A stretch of 64,000 nt of DNA from Brachybacterium sp. SGAir0954 (GCF_005490785.1 NZ_CP027295.1:1922001-1986000), one strand, 5' to 3'; counted from the first letter of the stretch, positions 33,910 through 43,966 are shown. Notes: generated from the letters alone by a model not told the origin. Translations and numbers: made by a program.

Positions 33910-35364
33910 TCACCGTCGCCGTCTGTCAGCTACTCCATCACGATCCGCCTCGAGTTCGAGGCCCGCTCCGCCGCGGTCAGCGACATCACCAGTCGCCTCG
34001 AGCAGGGCGGGGCCACGGTCACCGCACTGGACGTCTCCGCCTCGGGCCCCGAGCGCATGCGCGCGGACATCACCGTGCTCACCGCCGGCCACGACCATGC
34101 GATGCAGGTCGTGGAGTCCCTCAAGGACCTCTCCGGGGTGGAGCTCGGCAAGGTCTCCGATCGCACCTTCCTCGCCCACCTGGGCGGCAAGCTCACCGTC
34201 GAGTCGAAGCTGCCGATCCGCCACCGCGACGACCTCTCGATGATCTACACCCCGGGCGTGGCCCGCGTGGTCAAGGCCATCGCGGAGAACCCCGAGGACG
34301 CCCGTCGCCTCACCATCAAGCGCAACACCGTCGCGGTCGTCACCGACGGCTCCGCGATCCTGGGCCTGGGCGACCTCGGCCCGCTCGCCGCGATGCCGGT
34401 CATGGAGGGCAAGGCCGCCCTCTTCAAGCGCTTCGCGAACATCGACGCCTTCCCGATCTGCCTGGACGCCCACTCGGTGGACGAGATCGTCTCCCACGTC
34501 AAGGCGATCGCCCCGGTCTTCGCGGGCATCAACCTCGAGGACATCTCCGCCCCGCGCTGCTTCGAGATCGAGGACCGCCTGCGCGCGGAGCTCGACATCC
34601 CCGTCTTCCACGACGACCAGCACGGCACCGCGATCGTGGTCGTGGCCGCGCTGCGCAACGCGCTGCGGGTCGTCGAGAAGGACATCGCGAGCGCCCGCAT
34701 CGTGCTCTCCGGCGCGGGCGCCGCGGGCACCGCGATCCTGCGCCTGCTGCGCGCCGCGGGCGCCCGGGACGTCGTCGTCACGGACATCCACGGGATCGTC
34801 CACGAGCGGCGCGAGCAGCTCGAGGGCCGCCTGCCGTGGATCGCGGAGGTCACCAACCCCCGCGAGCTCACGGGCACGCTCTCCGACGCCATCCGCGACG
34901 CGGACGTCTTCATCGGCGTGAGCGCCGGCAACATCCTCTCGGCCGAGGACGTCGCGACGATGGCGGAGCGCTCGATCGTGTTCGCGATGGCGAACCCGAC
35001 CCCGGAGATCGACCCGGCGGAGGCCGCCAAGCACGCGGAGGTCGTCGCGACCGGCCGCAGCGACTTCGCCAACCAGATCAACAACGTGCTCGCCTTCCCG
35101 GGCGTGTTCCGCGGGCTGCTGGACGCGCACGCCACGAAGGTCAGCGACCGGATGCTGCTCGCCGCCGCGAAGGCCCTCGCCGACGTCGTCTCGGCCGACG
35201 AGCTCAACCCCACCTACATCGTCCCGAGCGTCTTCCACGACGGGGTGACCAAGGCGGTCGCGAGCGCGGTCGAGGAGGTCGCCCGCGAGGAGGCCGGCAC
35301 GGTGGACACGATCACGGGCGCCATGCGGCCGGTCTACGCGGACGAGATCGTCCTCGAGCGCTGA
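33907..35364 (+). CDS. NAD(P)-dependent malic enzyme with N-terminal ACT domain
   Basis: A 485-residue enzyme that decarboxylates malate to pyruvate with reduction of NAD(P)+. Residues 1-95 form an ACT-like regulatory domain. The malic domain has the catalytic Tyr in SMIYTPGVARV (Y114), the Lys region MEGKAALFK (169-174), and metal ligands in NLEDISAPRCFEIE and FHDDQHGTA. The Rossmann motif is SGAGAAGTA (268-276). The ACT fusion is typical of actinobacterial and firmicute forms and implies amino-acid or metabolite control. Expressed from a leaderless promoter. Confidence 0.94.
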   Translation: MSPSPSVSYSITIRLEFEARSAAVSDITSRLEQGGATVTALDVSASGPERMRADITVLTAGHDHAMQVVESLKDLSGVELGKVSDRTFLAHLGGKLTVESKLPIRHRDDLSMIYTPGVARVVKAIAENPEDARRLTIKRNTVAVVTDGSAILGLGDLGPLAAMPVMEGKAALFKRFANIDAFPICLDAHSVDEIVSHVKAIAPVFAGINLEDISAPRCFEIEDRLRAELDIPVFHDDQHGTAIVVVAALRNALRVVEKDIASARIVLSGAGAAGTAILRLLRAAGARDVVVTDIHGIVHERREQLEGRLPWIAEVTNPRELTGTLSDAIRDADVFIGVSAGNILSAEDVATMAERSIVFAMANPTPEIDPAEAAKHAEVVATGRSDFANQINNVLAFPGVFRGLLDAHATKVSDRMLLAAAKALADVVSADELNPTYIVPSVFHDGVTKAVASAVEEVAREEAGTVDTITGAMRPVYADEIVLER

Positions 35365-35368
35365 GCGT

Positions 35369-35387
35369 GCGCGGCCGCTGGCCGCGC
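35369..35387. terminator. Short hairpin between malic enzyme and VanZ-like genes
   Basis: GCGCGGCC and GGCCGCGC form an 8-bp stem with a 3-nt loop in the 40-nt gap between two convergent genes. Confidence 0.55.
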
Positions 35388-35404
35388 CCCGGGCGTGACC
35401 CGGA

Positions 35405-35920
35405 TCAGGCCCGCGGGCCGTCGACGGCGAGCTCCGTCTCGTCCTCGGCGGCCCGTCGCCGTCCCCGCGCCCGCCGCCGCTCGAGGGACCAGGCGGTCAC
35501 GCCGCCGCCCACGCCGATCACCCCGGCGAGGAGGTCGAGCGGATCGGCGGAGCGCCCGGGCATGAGCGCCCCCTGCAGGATCTCCACGAGCGCCGCCTCG
35601 AGGACCACGGCGATCGCGACCCAGCCGATCGGGAAGCGGCGGCGCGAGGCGAGCAGGCGGCCGATCGCCCACACGGTGAGCGCCATGACGAGCAGGTGCC
35701 AGAGCTTGTCCATCCCCGGCACGCCGACCCCGGGGGTGCCCTCGGGCAGCGAGGGCAGGAAGAAGCCGATGTTGAGGACGAGGGCGAGCGCCGCGACCGC
35801 GATCCGGGCGGCGGGGGAGCCGCCGGCGCGGCGCACCTCGGCGGGGACACGGGAGAGGAACGCCGCCGCTCGCGCGGGGATCGTCGGGGGCAGGTCCGTC
35901 CCGGTGCTCATGCCCCGCAT
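35405..35920 (-). CDS. VanZ-family membrane protein
   Basis: A 171-residue membrane protein. The VanZ-like core has a helix ending NIGFFLPSLPEG, the motif GMDKLWHLLVMALTVWAIG (conserved D-K-x-x-H), a helix with PIGWVAIAVVLEAALVEILQG, and SADPLDLLAGVIGVGGG. VanZ homologues affect teicoplanin tolerance in some bacteria, but most have no known function. The start is uncertain: ATG codons at 35920 and 35911 are both possible, and neither has a clear ribosome-binding site. Confidence 0.8.
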   Translation of the reverse strand: MRGMSTGTDLPPTIPARAAAFLSRVPAEVRRAGGSPAARIAVAALALVLNIGFFLPSLPEGTPGVGVPGMDKLWHLLVMALTVWAIGRLLASRRRFPIGWVAIAVVLEAALVEILQGALMPGRSADPLDLLAGVIGVGGGVTAWSLERRRARGRRRAAEDETELAVDGPRA

Positions 35921-36006
35921 CGTCCCACCGCCGCTCCCTGACAGCGCGGAGGCGGGGCCGCTAGGCTCGGGGGGGTCCGCCCGCGCCATCGCCCCAGGGA
36001 GCCGTC

Positions 36007-36375
36007 ATGTCCTCCACCTCCGACCCGTCGCGCACCGACCCCTACGCCGATCAGCCCGGCTCCGGCTCGACGGCCGTGCTCGACCGCCAGAAGCAGGCCC
36101 AGGAGCAGGAGACCGACGGCGGCGACCACGACCGCTTCGCCCACTACGTGCGCAAGGACAAGATCACCCAGGCGGCCCTCGACGGCACGCCCGTGATCGC
36201 CCTCTGCGGCAAGGTGTGGGTGCCCGGCCGCGACCCGAACAAGTACCCGGTCTGCCCGGAGTGCAAGGAGATCTACGAGGGCCTGCGCGAGCCCGCCGAC
36301 GGCGGCGACGGCAAGGGCGGCAAGGGCGGGGGGAAGGGCGGCGGCTTCCGCGGCTTCTTCGGCGGCCGCCGCTGA
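36007..36375 (+). CDS. DUF3039 protein, small zinc-ribbon-like
   Basis: A 122-residue actinobacterial protein of the DUF3039 family. The conserved core is DRFAHYVRKDKI, GTPVIALCGKVWVP, and YPVCPECKEIYEGLR; its Cys and CxxC residues could bind zinc. The last 35 residues are a Gly/Lys-rich basic tail (repeats of GKGG) that may bind nucleic acid. AGGGAG lies 6 nt upstream of the ATG, and a TAGGCT -10-like hexamer is near 35,961. It lies directly before a DNA/RNA helicase gene. Function unknown. Confidence 0.88.
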   Translation: MSSTSDPSRTDPYADQPGSGSTAVLDRQKQAQEQETDGGDHDRFAHYVRKDKITQAALDGTPVIALCGKVWVPGRDPNKYPVCPECKEIYEGLREPADGGDGKGGKGGGKGGGFRGFFGGRR

Positions 36376-36390
36376 TCCTCGCATCGGCCC

Positions 36391-36434
36391 CGCGGGCCCG
36401 TGCCCGTCCCGACCGGGGAGGGTGCGGGCCCGCG
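36391..36434 (+). terminator. Hairpin terminator after the DUF3039 gene
   Basis: CGCGGGCCCG (36391-36400) pairs with CGGGCCCGCG (36425-36434) as a 10-bp stem with inner secondary pairing. Confidence 0.55.
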
Positions 36435-36517
36435 TCCGTGACGACGCGCCGGGGCGACTTCCTCACATCGTCCCTGCAGGGGGTTCGTCGGCCCGCGACG
36501 GTACGGTGGACGGCGTT

Positions 36518-38326
36518 GTGACGACTCCTTCCCTCTTCTCCGCGAGCGACCCGCGCCACCCCTCCGAGGCGGCCGCGCGATCGCTGTCCCCGGCCTACCC
36601 CGAGCGCGCCGCGTGGGGCACCGCCACCAAGCTCCGCGCCTGGCAGGCGGAGGCCCTCGAGCTCTACCGCAGCAGGTCCCCCAAGGACTTCATGGCGGTC
36701 GCGACGCCCGGCGCCGGCAAGACGACCTTCGCCCTGCAGATCGCCGCCGGCCTGCTGCAGGAGGGGACCGTCCGCCGGATCACGGTGGTCGCCCCGACCG
36801 AGCACCTCAAGACCCAGTGGGCCGACGCCGCCGCGCGCGTGGGCATCTCCCTGGACCCGAACTTCTCGAACGCCCAGGGCCGCCACGGCGCCCACTACCA
36901 GGGCGTCGCGCTCACCTATGCGCAGGTGGGCATGCATCCGGCGCTGCACCGGGCGCGCACCGAGGCGGACCGCACCCTCGTGATCCTCGACGAGATCCAC
37001 CACGCGGGCGACTCCCGCACCTGGGGCGACGGCGTGCGCGACGCGTTCGACCCGGCCGTGCGGCGGCTCTCGCTCACGGGAACGCCGTTCCGCTCCGACG
37101 ACTCGCAGATCCCCTTCGTCACCTACGAGGAGGACGGCGAGGGCTTCCTGCGCTCGAAGGCGGACTACACCTACGGCTACGGCGAGGCGCTCAAGGACCA
37201 CGTCGTGCGCCCCGTGCTGTTCATGACCTACTCCGGGCGCATGCACTGGCGCACGAAGACCGGCGACGAGGTCTCCGCGCAGCTCGGCGCGCTCGAGACG
37301 AAGGACATCACCCAGCAGGCCTGGCGCACCGCGCTCGACCCCAAGGGCGACTGGATCCAGACGGTGCTCGCCGCCGCCGACCGCCGCCTCACCGAGGTGC
37401 GCCGGCACGTGGCCGATGCCGGCGGCCTCGTCATCGCGACGGACCAGAAGGCGGCCCGCGCGTACGCCGCGACCCTGCACGACATCACCGGCGAGCAGCC
37501 CACCGTGGTGCTCTCCGACGACGCCGGCGCGGGCGCCCGCATCGAGGCGTTCTCCGCCTCGAAGGACCGCTGGATGGTCGCGGTCCGCATGGTCTCCGAG
37601 GGCGTCGACGTGCCGCGGCTCTCCGTGGGCGTCTATGCGACCTCGACCGCGACGCCCATGTTCTTCGCGCAGGCCGTGGGGCGCTTCGTGCGCTCGCGGA
37701 CCCGCGGCGAGACCGCGAGCGTCTTCCTGCCGACGGTGCCGATCCTCATGGCCCACGCCGCCGCGATGGAGGCCGAGCGGGACCACGTGCTGGACCGTCG
37801 GCCCGCGGAGGGCGACGCGGAGACCGGCCTCGACGAGTCCCTCATCGAGCAGGCGAACCGGTCCGAGCAGGCCTCCGACCAGCTCGAGATGTCCTTTGAG
37901 GCGCTCGAGTCGAAGGCGTCCTTCGACCGGGTGCTGTTCGACGGCGGCGAGTACGGCTCCGGCGGCGTCGAGGGCAGCGAGGACGAGCAGGACTTCCTGG
38001 GGATCCCGGGCCTGCTGGACGCGGACCAGATGCGCACCGTCCTCCAGCAGCACCAGGCGGATCAGCAGGAGCGGCTGCGGCGCGCGGGCGGCTCCCGCGC
38101 CGAGGAGCGGCAGGTGCCGGTCGTGGACCACCGCCGGCTCATGGAGCTGCGCAAGGAGCTCAGCTCGCTCGTGGGCGCCTGGTCGCGCAAGTCCGGCACG
38201 CCCCACGGCTCGGTGCACAGCTCGCTGCGCTCCCGCACCGGAGGCCCCGCCGTCGCCCAGGCGAGCGCGGAGCAGATCCAGGCGCGGATCGACCTGCTGC
38301 GCGGCTGGTTCGTGGGCCGGAAGTAG
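36518..38326 (+). CDS. DEAD/DEAH-box SF2 helicase (RadD/XPB-like)
   Basis: A 602-residue SF2 helicase. Motif I is ATPGAGKTT, motif Ia VVAPTEHLKTQW, motif II LDEIHH (DEIH box), motif III SLTGTPFRSDD, motif V VRMVSEGVDVPRL, and motif VI QAVGRFVRSR. The C-terminal ~200 residues are charged and contain no recognised domain. The family occurs beside DUF3039 in many actinobacteria, so the two may act together in nucleic-acid repair; that is inference. The GTG start is uncertain; another in-frame GTG lies 12 nt upstream, and a TACGGT hexamer overlaps this region, so the mRNA is near-leaderless. Confidence 0.88.
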   Translation: MTTPSLFSASDPRHPSEAAARSLSPAYPERAAWGTATKLRAWQAEALELYRSRSPKDFMAVATPGAGKTTFALQIAAGLLQEGTVRRITVVAPTEHLKTQWADAAARVGISLDPNFSNAQGRHGAHYQGVALTYAQVGMHPALHRARTEADRTLVILDEIHHAGDSRTWGDGVRDAFDPAVRRLSLTGTPFRSDDSQIPFVTYEEDGEGFLRSKADYTYGYGEALKDHVVRPVLFMTYSGRMHWRTKTGDEVSAQLGALETKDITQQAWRTALDPKGDWIQTVLAAADRRLTEVRRHVADAGGLVIATDQKAARAYAATLHDITGEQPTVVLSDDAGAGARIEAFSASKDRWMVAVRMVSEGVDVPRLSVGVYATSTATPMFFAQAVGRFVRSRTRGETASVFLPTVPILMAHAAAMEAERDHVLDRRPAEGDAETGLDESLIEQANRSEQASDQLEMSFEALESKASFDRVLFDGGEYGSGGVEGSEDEQDFLGIPGLLDADQMRTVLQQHQADQQERLRRAGGSRAEERQVPVVDHRRLMELRKELSSLVGAWSRKSGTPHGSVHSSLRSRTGGPAVAQASAEQIQARIDLLRGWFVGRK

Positions 38327-38341
38327 CCCCCGGGCGGAGCG

Positions 38342-39721
38342 TCAGCCCAGCGCGCGGGCCGCCTGGGCGCCGTCGGTCAGGGTCGGGATCGCGATCGGGC
38401 CGTCGGGGCCGTCCTCCGGTCGCAGGCAGAGCTCCGCGAGCGAGGAGGCGTGCCGCTCCCGCCCGTGCTCGAGCGCCTCGACGGGGGAGAGGTCCCAGAC
38501 CCGGTGCCCGTCCTGGAGCAGCGGCACCTGGAGCGGCCGCAGCCGCGTGCGCGCCCACTCCGCAGGGGCCTGTGAGGCGAGCAGCTGCGCGGTGAGCTCC
38601 CGATCGAACTCCGCGACCTCCGCCTCGCCGGGGAGCACGAGCTCGGCCCGCGCCCGGTCGCCCACGAGGAGCCGGTAGGCGCTCTTGCCGGCGCCGAGGG
38701 TCTGCTTGTCCGCGGAGCGCTTGCCGACCGGGTGCATGGCGCCGTCTGCCCCCTCGCGCTCGACGAGCTTGAAGACGAAGCCGGGAGCGGGGTGACCGCC
38801 CCCGGTGACGAGCCGCGTGCCGATGCCGTAGCCGTCGATCGGGGCGTCGGCGAGCTCGTCGAGCCGGTGCTCGTCCAGGTCGCTCGTCGCGGTGATGCGG
38901 GTCGACGTCGCGCCGAGGGAGTCCAGCAGCGCGCGGACCTCCTGCGCCTGTGCGCCGAGGTCCCCCGAGTCCAGGCGCACGGCGCCCAGCTCCGGTCCGG
39001 CGATGTCGACGGCGGTGCGGACAGCCTGCTCGACGTCGTAGGTGTCCACGAGCACCGTCGTCCCGGCGCCCTGGGACGCGATCTGCGCGCGGAAGGCCTG
39101 CTCCTCGGTGTCGAAGAGCAGGGTGAAGGCGTGCGCGGAGGTCCCCGCGACGGGGATCCGGTAGTGGGCGCCCGCGGCGAGGTTCGAGGTCGAGGCGAAG
39201 CCCACGAGGTAGGCGGCGCGGGCGGCGGCGATCGCGGCGTCCTCGTGGACGCGGCGCCCGCCCATCTCGATGCAGGGACGGCCGCGGGCGGCGGTGATCA
39301 TCCGCGAGCCCGCGGAGGCGACGCCGGAGTCGTGGTTGAGGATCGAGAGCACGACGGTCTCGAGCATGACGGCGTCCGCGAAGGTGCCCTCGATGCGGAG
39401 GACGGGGGAGCCCTCGAAGAACAGCTCGCCCTCGGCGTAGCCGTGCACGTCGCCCGTGAATCGGTAGTCGGCGAGGAAGGCGAGGGTGTCCTCGTCGAGC
39501 ATGCCGGTGCGCCGCAGGTAGCGGAGGTCCGCCTCGTCGAAGCGGAAGTCGGCGATCGCGCGCAGCACCCGGTCCGTGCCCGCGAGCACGCCGTAGCGAC
39601 GGCCCTCGGGGAGGGAGCGGGTGAAGACCTCGAACACGCAGGCGCGCTCCGCAGTGCCCGCCTCACGGGCGGCGCGGAGCATCGTCAGCTCGTACAGGTC
39701 GGTGAGCAGGGAGGAGGTCAC
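38342..39721 (-). CDS. pncB: Nicotinate phosphoribosyltransferase
   Basis: A 459-residue NAD-salvage enzyme that makes nicotinate mononucleotide from nicotinate and PRPP. Motifs include LLTDLYELTM at the N-terminus, the PRPP/nicotinate site around VGFASTSNLAAG and GTSAHAF (catalytic His), VDTYD, and AVRLDSGDL. The GTG at 39721 follows a TACGGT hexamer by exactly 6 nt, which suggests a leaderless message. The gene is divergent from clpS, as pncB1 is from clpS in Mycobacterium. Confidence 0.94.
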   Translation of the reverse strand: MTSSLLTDLYELTMLRAAREAGTAERACVFEVFTRSLPEGRRYGVLAGTDRVLRAIADFRFDEADLRYLRRTGMLDEDTLAFLADYRFTGDVHGYAEGELFFEGSPVLRIEGTFADAVMLETVVLSILNHDSGVASAGSRMITAARGRPCIEMGGRRVHEDAAIAAARAAYLVGFASTSNLAAGAHYRIPVAGTSAHAFTLLFDTEEQAFRAQIASQGAGTTVLVDTYDVEQAVRTAVDIAGPELGAVRLDSGDLGAQAQEVRALLDSLGATSTRITATSDLDEHRLDELADAPIDGYGIGTRLVTGGGHPAPGFVFKLVEREGADGAMHPVGKRSADKQTLGAGKSAYRLLVGDRARAELVLPGEAEVAEFDRELTAQLLASQAPAEWARTRLRPLQVPLLQDGHRVWDLSPVEALEHGRERHASSLAELCLRPEDGPDGPIAIPTLTDGAQAARALG

Positions 39722-39733
39722 GGCCCCACCGTA
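39722..39733 (-). promoter_or_regulatory. Leaderless promoter -10 element (minus strand)
   Basis: TACGGT (39733-39728 on the minus strand) is followed by 6 nt and the pncB GTG at 39721. Confidence 0.6.
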
Positions 39734-39809
39734 ATGTGTACGGCCACCTCCGGCGCAGGCGCGCCACGTAGAATCGCCCCTGCCTTCCCCCGTCCCGTCA
39801 GGAGATGTC

Positions 39810-40127
39810 ATGCCCGCCGTGCTGTCGCAGCCCCGATCCGCGCCGGGCGCAGCGACCGACGTGAGCCCGCAGGAGCGGCCGACCGCGGAGGGCCCCTGGG
39901 CGACCGCGGTGCACAACGACCCCGTGAACCTCATGAGCTACGTCGTCTACGTGTTCCGCCGCCACTTCGCCTACTCGCGCCCGGTCGCCGAGGCGCTGAT
40001 GACGCAGGTCCACGAGGAGGGCCGGGCGATCGTGTCCCGCGGCTCCCGCGAGCGGATGGAGACGGACGTGCAGGCGATGCATTCCTACGGCCTGCGCGCC
40101 ACCCTCGAGCGGGCGGGGGAGGACTGA
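39810..40127 (+). CDS. clpS: ATP-dependent Clp protease adaptor ClpS
   Basis: A 105-residue adaptor that delivers N-degron substrates to ClpA/ClpC. The core VHNDPVNLMSYVVYVFRR carries the conserved N-D-x-x-N/T binding pocket, followed by the HEEGRAIVSRGSRE segment and a C-terminal MHSYGLRATLE. CAGGAG lies 5 nt before the ATG; a TAGAAT hexamer near 39,769 gives a leader of about 35 nt. It is followed with no gap by the DUF2017 gene. Confidence 0.95.
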   Translation: MPAVLSQPRSAPGAATDVSPQERPTAEGPWATAVHNDPVNLMSYVVYVFRRHFAYSRPVAEALMTQVHEEGRAIVSRGSRERMETDVQAMHSYGLRATLERAGED

Positions 40128-40760
40128 ATGGCCCACGCGTTCCGCCGCCGGCCCGACTCGACCCTCGCCTGCCGCCTCGACGGTGAGGAGAAGGCGATCC
40201 TCGCGCAGGTCGCCCAGGAGACCGCCGAGCTCATCCGCACCGACCTCGGCATCGAGACCGGGAACGGCTCCCTCCGTCGCGCCGCGCGCAGCGAGGACCC
40301 CCTCCAGCGGCTCGAGGCGGAGTTCGCGGCGCGGGAGGCGCGGGAGCCCTCCGACAGCGCGGTCCGGCGCCTGTTCCCCGCCGCGAGCGAGGACCCGGAG
40401 CTGGCCGCCGAGTACCGGCGGCTCGGCCAGCAGGACCTCGCCGAGGCGAAGCTCGCGGACCTGCGCACCGTGATGTCGATCCTCGACGGGTCCGGTCCCG
40501 GGCACGGCGAGGTGGTGATCGACGAGGAGCAGGCGGTCGTCGTCCTGCGCGCCCTGAACGACGTGCGGATCGTGCTCGCGGACCGCCTGGGCCTCGAGCG
40601 GGACGGCGACTTCGACACCGTGCGGATGCTCCAGCAGATCGGGGAGCGCGTCGAGGGCGCCTCCCCGGAGGACGACGAGCACGTGGGCTCCGAGGTCGTC
40701 ATCGCGGTGTACGAGCTGCTCTCCTGGCTGCAGGAGTCGCTCCTGCGCGCCCTCGACTGA
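40128..40760 (+). CDS. DUF2017 protein
   Basis: A 210-residue soluble helical protein whose ATG directly abuts the clpS stop. It belongs to the actinobacterial DUF2017 family (MAHAFRRRPD, then LDGEEKAILAQVAQETAELI, EYRRLGQQDLAEAKLADL and DDEHVGSEVVIAVYELLSWLQESLLRAL). The constant pairing with clpS suggests a role in Clp-dependent proteolysis, which has not been shown. Confidence 0.88.
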   Translation: MAHAFRRRPDSTLACRLDGEEKAILAQVAQETAELIRTDLGIETGNGSLRRAARSEDPLQRLEAEFAAREAREPSDSAVRRLFPAASEDPELAAEYRRLGQQDLAEAKLADLRTVMSILDGSGPGHGEVVIDEEQAVVVLRALNDVRIVLADRLGLERDGDFDTVRMLQQIGERVEGASPEDDEHVGSEVVIAVYELLSWLQESLLRALD

Positions 40761-40874
40761 TCCCCGTCGGCCCTGCTGCGCCCATCGCTCCCCGGCCCCC
40801 TCGCGCCCGGGGCGCGGCGCTGTGACCCTCGACCCACTGAGCGCGCCGTCACTGCCCGCGCGGCGCGCGCGCCC

Positions 40875-40889
40875 TAGCCTTCTGGGATG
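40875..40889 (+). promoter_or_regulatory. Leaderless promoter -10 element
   Basis: TAGCCT at 40875-40880 is followed by 6 nt and the murI ATG at 40887. Confidence 0.6.
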
Positions 40890-41750
40890 GACAGCGTGGT
40901 GGGGACGAGCGGTCCGGGCGAGCACGGCCCGGCCTCCGGCAGCGCGCCGATCGGCGTCTTCGACTCCGGTGTGGGCGGGCTGACCGTCGCCCGCGCCATC
41001 CTCGACCAGCTGCCCGGCGAGGAGATCCTCTACATCGGGGACACCGCCCACACCCCCTACGGGCCCCGCCCCATCGCGGAGGTCCGCGCGCTCGCCCTGG
41101 ACATCATGGACTCGCTCGTGGAGCGGGACGTGAAGATGCTCGTCATCGCCTGCAACACCGCGAGCGCCGCCGTCCTCCGGGACGCCCGTGAGCGCTACGA
41201 CGTGCCCGTCGTCGAGGTCATCCAGCCGGCGGTGCGCCGCGCCGTCGCCGCCACCCGCAACGGGAAGGTCGGCATCATCGGCACCCGCGCGACCGTCTCC
41301 TCGCGCGCCTACGACGACGCCTTCGCCGCCGCCCCCGCGCTCGAGATCACCTCCGCCGCGTGCCCCCGCTTCGTGGAGTTCGTAGAGCGCGGCGAGATCA
41401 GCGGCGACGAGATCGTCGAGGTGGCGGAGGAGTACCTCGCCCCGGTCAAGGCCGCCGGCGTGGACACGCTGGTGCTCGGCTGCACCCACTACCCGATGCT
41501 CGCCGGACCGATCCGGCTCGTCATGGGGCCCGAGGTCACGCTCGTCTCCTCCGCGGAGGAGACCGCGCTGGACGTCTACCGGCAGCTGCGCGCCGCCGGC
41601 ATCCAGCGCACCGACGCGCGGCCCCCGCAGCACGTCTTCGCGGAGACCGCGGACGGCCTCGGCGGGCCCTCGATGTTCGCCCGCCTGTCGCGCCGCTTCC
41701 TGGGCCCGGCCGTGACGATGACGACGACCCTCCCGGTGGTGGTGCCATGA
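40887..41750 (+). CDS. murI: Glutamate racemase
   Basis: A 287-residue cofactor-independent racemase that makes D-glutamate for peptidoglycan. Substrate and catalytic motifs are [36 protein letters not shown] (first catalytic Cys) and [11 protein letters not shown] (second Cys). A leaderless promoter precedes it. Its stop overlaps the start of the metallo-hydrolase gene by 4 nt. Confidence 0.96.
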   Translation: MDSVVGTSGPGEHGPASGSAPIGVFDSGVGGLTVARAILDQLPGEEILYIGDTAHTPYGPRPIAEVRALALDIMDSLVERDVKMLVIACNTASAAVLRDARERYDVPVVEVIQPAVRRAVAATRNGKVGIIGTRATVSSRAYDDAFAAAPALEITSAACPRFVEFVERGEISGDEIVEVAEEYLAPVKAAGVDTLVLGCTHYPMLAGPIRLVMGPEVTLVSSAEETALDVYRQLRAAGIQRTDARPPQHVFAETADGLGGPSMFARLSRRFLGPAVTMTTTLPVVVP

Positions 41751-42529
41751 GGATCCGCGTGATCGGCTGCAGCGGCAGCTTCGCCGGCCCGGACAGCGCG
41801 GCCTCGAGCTACCTGCTCGAGGAGACCGACGCCGCCGGCCGCACCTGGCGCGTGCTCCTGGACCTCGGCTCGGGCGCCTTCGGGCCCCTCCAGTCCGCGA
41901 TCGACCCCACGGAGCTCGACGCGGTGATCGTCTCCCACCTGCACCCGGATCACTTCCTCGACGTCACCGGCCTCGAGGTGTTCTGGGCGTACCACGAGCG
42001 CACGGACCTGCCCCAGCTCCCCGTGCACGGCCCCGCCGCCCTGCCGGACCGCCTCGCGGCCGTGCTCAGCCGCGACGGCCATGTCCCCGACGGCGTGGAC
42101 CGCGTGCCCTTCGCCTACGGCGCGATCGAGGACGGCCAGCTCCTCGAGATCGGTCCGCTGCGCATCGAGGTGCGCGCCGTGCTGCACCCGGTGGAGGCCT
42201 ACGGCTTCCGCATCACCAGCGGCGGCCAGGTGCTCGCCTACTCGGGGGACACGGACACCTGCCCGGCGCTGCTGGACCTCGCCGCCGATGCGGACCTCTT
42301 CCTCTGCGAGGCCGGCTACATCGAGGGCCGCGACGACCGCTTCGCGGGCGTGCATCTCACCGGCCGCCGCGCCGGGCTGATCGCGGAGCAGGCGCGCGTG
42401 CGCTCCCTCGCGCTCACCCATGTGCCGGCCTGGACCGACCCGGCCGTCCCGCTCGCGGAGGCCCGCGAGGTCTTCGACGGCCCTGCCCGCCTCGTCGCCC
42501 CGATGGATATCCTCGACCTGTCCCGCTGA
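41747..42529 (+). CDS. MBL-fold hydrolase, Rv1339-like cyclic-AMP phosphodiesterase
   Basis: A 260-residue metallo-beta-lactamase-fold protein. The metal site HLHPDHFLD is intact, with further ligands in [21 protein letters not shown] (Asp) and LALTHVPAW (His). The murI-MBL-rph-rdgB order equals Rv1338-Rv1341 of M. tuberculosis, where Rv1339 has been described as a cyclic-AMP phosphodiesterase. The same activity is therefore a reasonable inference here. ATGA overlap with murI shows translational coupling. Confidence 0.85.
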   Translation: MRIRVIGCSGSFAGPDSAASSYLLEETDAAGRTWRVLLDLGSGAFGPLQSAIDPTELDAVIVSHLHPDHFLDVTGLEVFWAYHERTDLPQLPVHGPAALPDRLAAVLSRDGHVPDGVDRVPFAYGAIEDGQLLEIGPLRIEVRAVLHPVEAYGFRITSGGQVLAYSGDTDTCPALLDLAADADLFLCEAGYIEGRDDRFAGVHLTGRRAGLIAEQARVRSLALTHVPAWTDPAVPLAEAREVFDGPARLVAPMDILDLSR

Positions 42530-42553
42530 ACGACTCCGAGGAGCATCACCCCG

Positions 42554-43306
42554 ATGACCACCCCTGCCACCTCCGCCCCGCGCGTCGACGGACGCACCCC
42601 CGAGCAGCTCCGCGAGGTGCGCATCACGCGCGGCTGGCTCGACCGCGCGGAGGGCAGCGCGCTCGTGGAGTTCGGCCGCACCCGGGTGCTGTGCGCCGCC
42701 TCCTTCACCGAGGGCGTGCCGCGCTGGAAGAAGGGCTCCGGCTCCGGCTGGGTCACCGCGGAGTACGCGATGCTGCCGCGCGCGACCGACTCCCGCTCGC
42801 AGCGCGAGAGCGTGAAGGGCAAGATCGGCGGGCGCACCCATGAGATCTCCCGCCTGATCGGCCGCTCGCTGCGCGCCGTCATCGACCTCGACGTGCTCGG
42901 GGAGAACACGATCCAGCTCGACTGCGACGTGCTCCAGGCCGACGGCGGCACCCGCACCGCCGCGATCACCGGCGCCTACGTGGCCCTCGCGGACGCGATC
43001 ACCTGGGGGCGTCGCCACACCTCCCTCTCCGCGACCGCCGAGGTCCTGACCGACTCCGTCTCCGCGATCAGCGTGGGCATCGTCGACGGCCGCCCGCTGC
43101 TGGACCTCGAGTACCGCGAGGACGTCGCCGCGGACACCGACATGAACGTCGTCGTCACCGGCAGCGGCGGCCTCGTCGAGGTGCAGGGCACCGCCGAGGG
43201 CGCCCCCTTCTCCCGCGCCGAGCTGACGCAGCTGCTGGATCTCGCCGAGGGCGGCTGCGCGGATCTCGCGCGGATCCAGCGCGAGGTGCTGGCGGAGCAG
43301 CGATGA
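42554..43306 (+). CDS. rph: Ribonuclease PH
   Basis: A 250-residue phosphorolytic 3'-to-5' exoribonuclease that trims tRNA 3' ends. Typical features are [47 protein letters not shown] (phosphate-binding Arg), and [26 protein letters not shown] lies 11 nt before the ATG. Its stop overlaps the rdgB start by 4 nt. Confidence 0.96.
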   Translation: MTTPATSAPRVDGRTPEQLREVRITRGWLDRAEGSALVEFGRTRVLCAASFTEGVPRWKKGSGSGWVTAEYAMLPRATDSRSQRESVKGKIGGRTHEISRLIGRSLRAVIDLDVLGENTIQLDCDVLQADGGTRTAAITGAYVALADAITWGRRHTSLSATAEVLTDSVSAISVGIVDGRPLLDLEYREDVAADTDMNVVVTGSGGLVEVQGTAEGAPFSRAELTQLLDLAEGGCADLARIQREVLAEQR

Positions 43307-43938
43307 GCGTGCACTCCGTCCTCGGCGGAGCACGCGTCGTCCTCGCCTCGCACAACACGGGCAAGCTCGAGGAGCTGCGGCGGATCCTCGCCGACGCCGT
43401 GCCCTCGCTCGCCCCGGAGCAGGTGGTCTCCTCCGCGGGGATCGCGCTGCCGGACGTCGTCGAGGACCAGGTGACCTTCGAGGGCAACGCCCTGATCAAG
43501 GCCCGGGCCGCGGCGTCGGCGACGGGACTGCTCGCCGTGGCCGACGACTCCGGTCTTGCCGTGGACGTGCTCGGCGGGTCCCCGGGGATCTTCTCCGCCC
43601 GCTGGAGCGGCCGGCACGGGGACGACGCGGCGAACAACGCCCTGCTGCTCGCCCAGCTCTCCGACATCGCGGACGCCCACCGCGGCGCCCGCTTCGTGTG
43701 CGCCGCGGCGCTCGTCTCCCCGGACGGCCGCGAGATCGTCCTGCGGGGGGAGATGACCGGCCGCCTGCTCACCGCGGGGCGCGGGGAGGGCGGCTTCGGC
43801 TACGACCCGCTCTTCGTGCCCGACGGGGAGACCCGCACCTCCGCGGAGCTCACGGCCGCCGAGAAGGACGCGATCTCGCACCGCGGGAAGGCGTTCCGCG
43901 CGATCGCCGGGCACGTCGCGAAGCTGCTCGAGGGCTGA
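43303..43938 (+). CDS. rdgB: Non-canonical purine NTP pyrophosphatase RdgB/HAM1
   Basis: A 211-residue house-cleaning enzyme that hydrolyses ITP, XTP and dITP to monophosphates. Motifs are [59 protein letters not shown], and [12 protein letters not shown]. It is the last gene of the murI operon and is followed by a strong terminator. Confidence 0.96.
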   Translation: MSVHSVLGGARVVLASHNTGKLEELRRILADAVPSLAPEQVVSSAGIALPDVVEDQVTFEGNALIKARAAASATGLLAVADDSGLAVDVLGGSPGIFSARWSGRHGDDAANNALLLAQLSDIADAHRGARFVCAAALVSPDGREIVLRGEMTGRLLTAGRGEGGFGYDPLFVPDGETRTSAELTAAEKDAISHRGKAFRAIAGHVAKLLEG

Positions 43939-43966
43939 ACCCCTCGACACGATCGACCGTCGCATG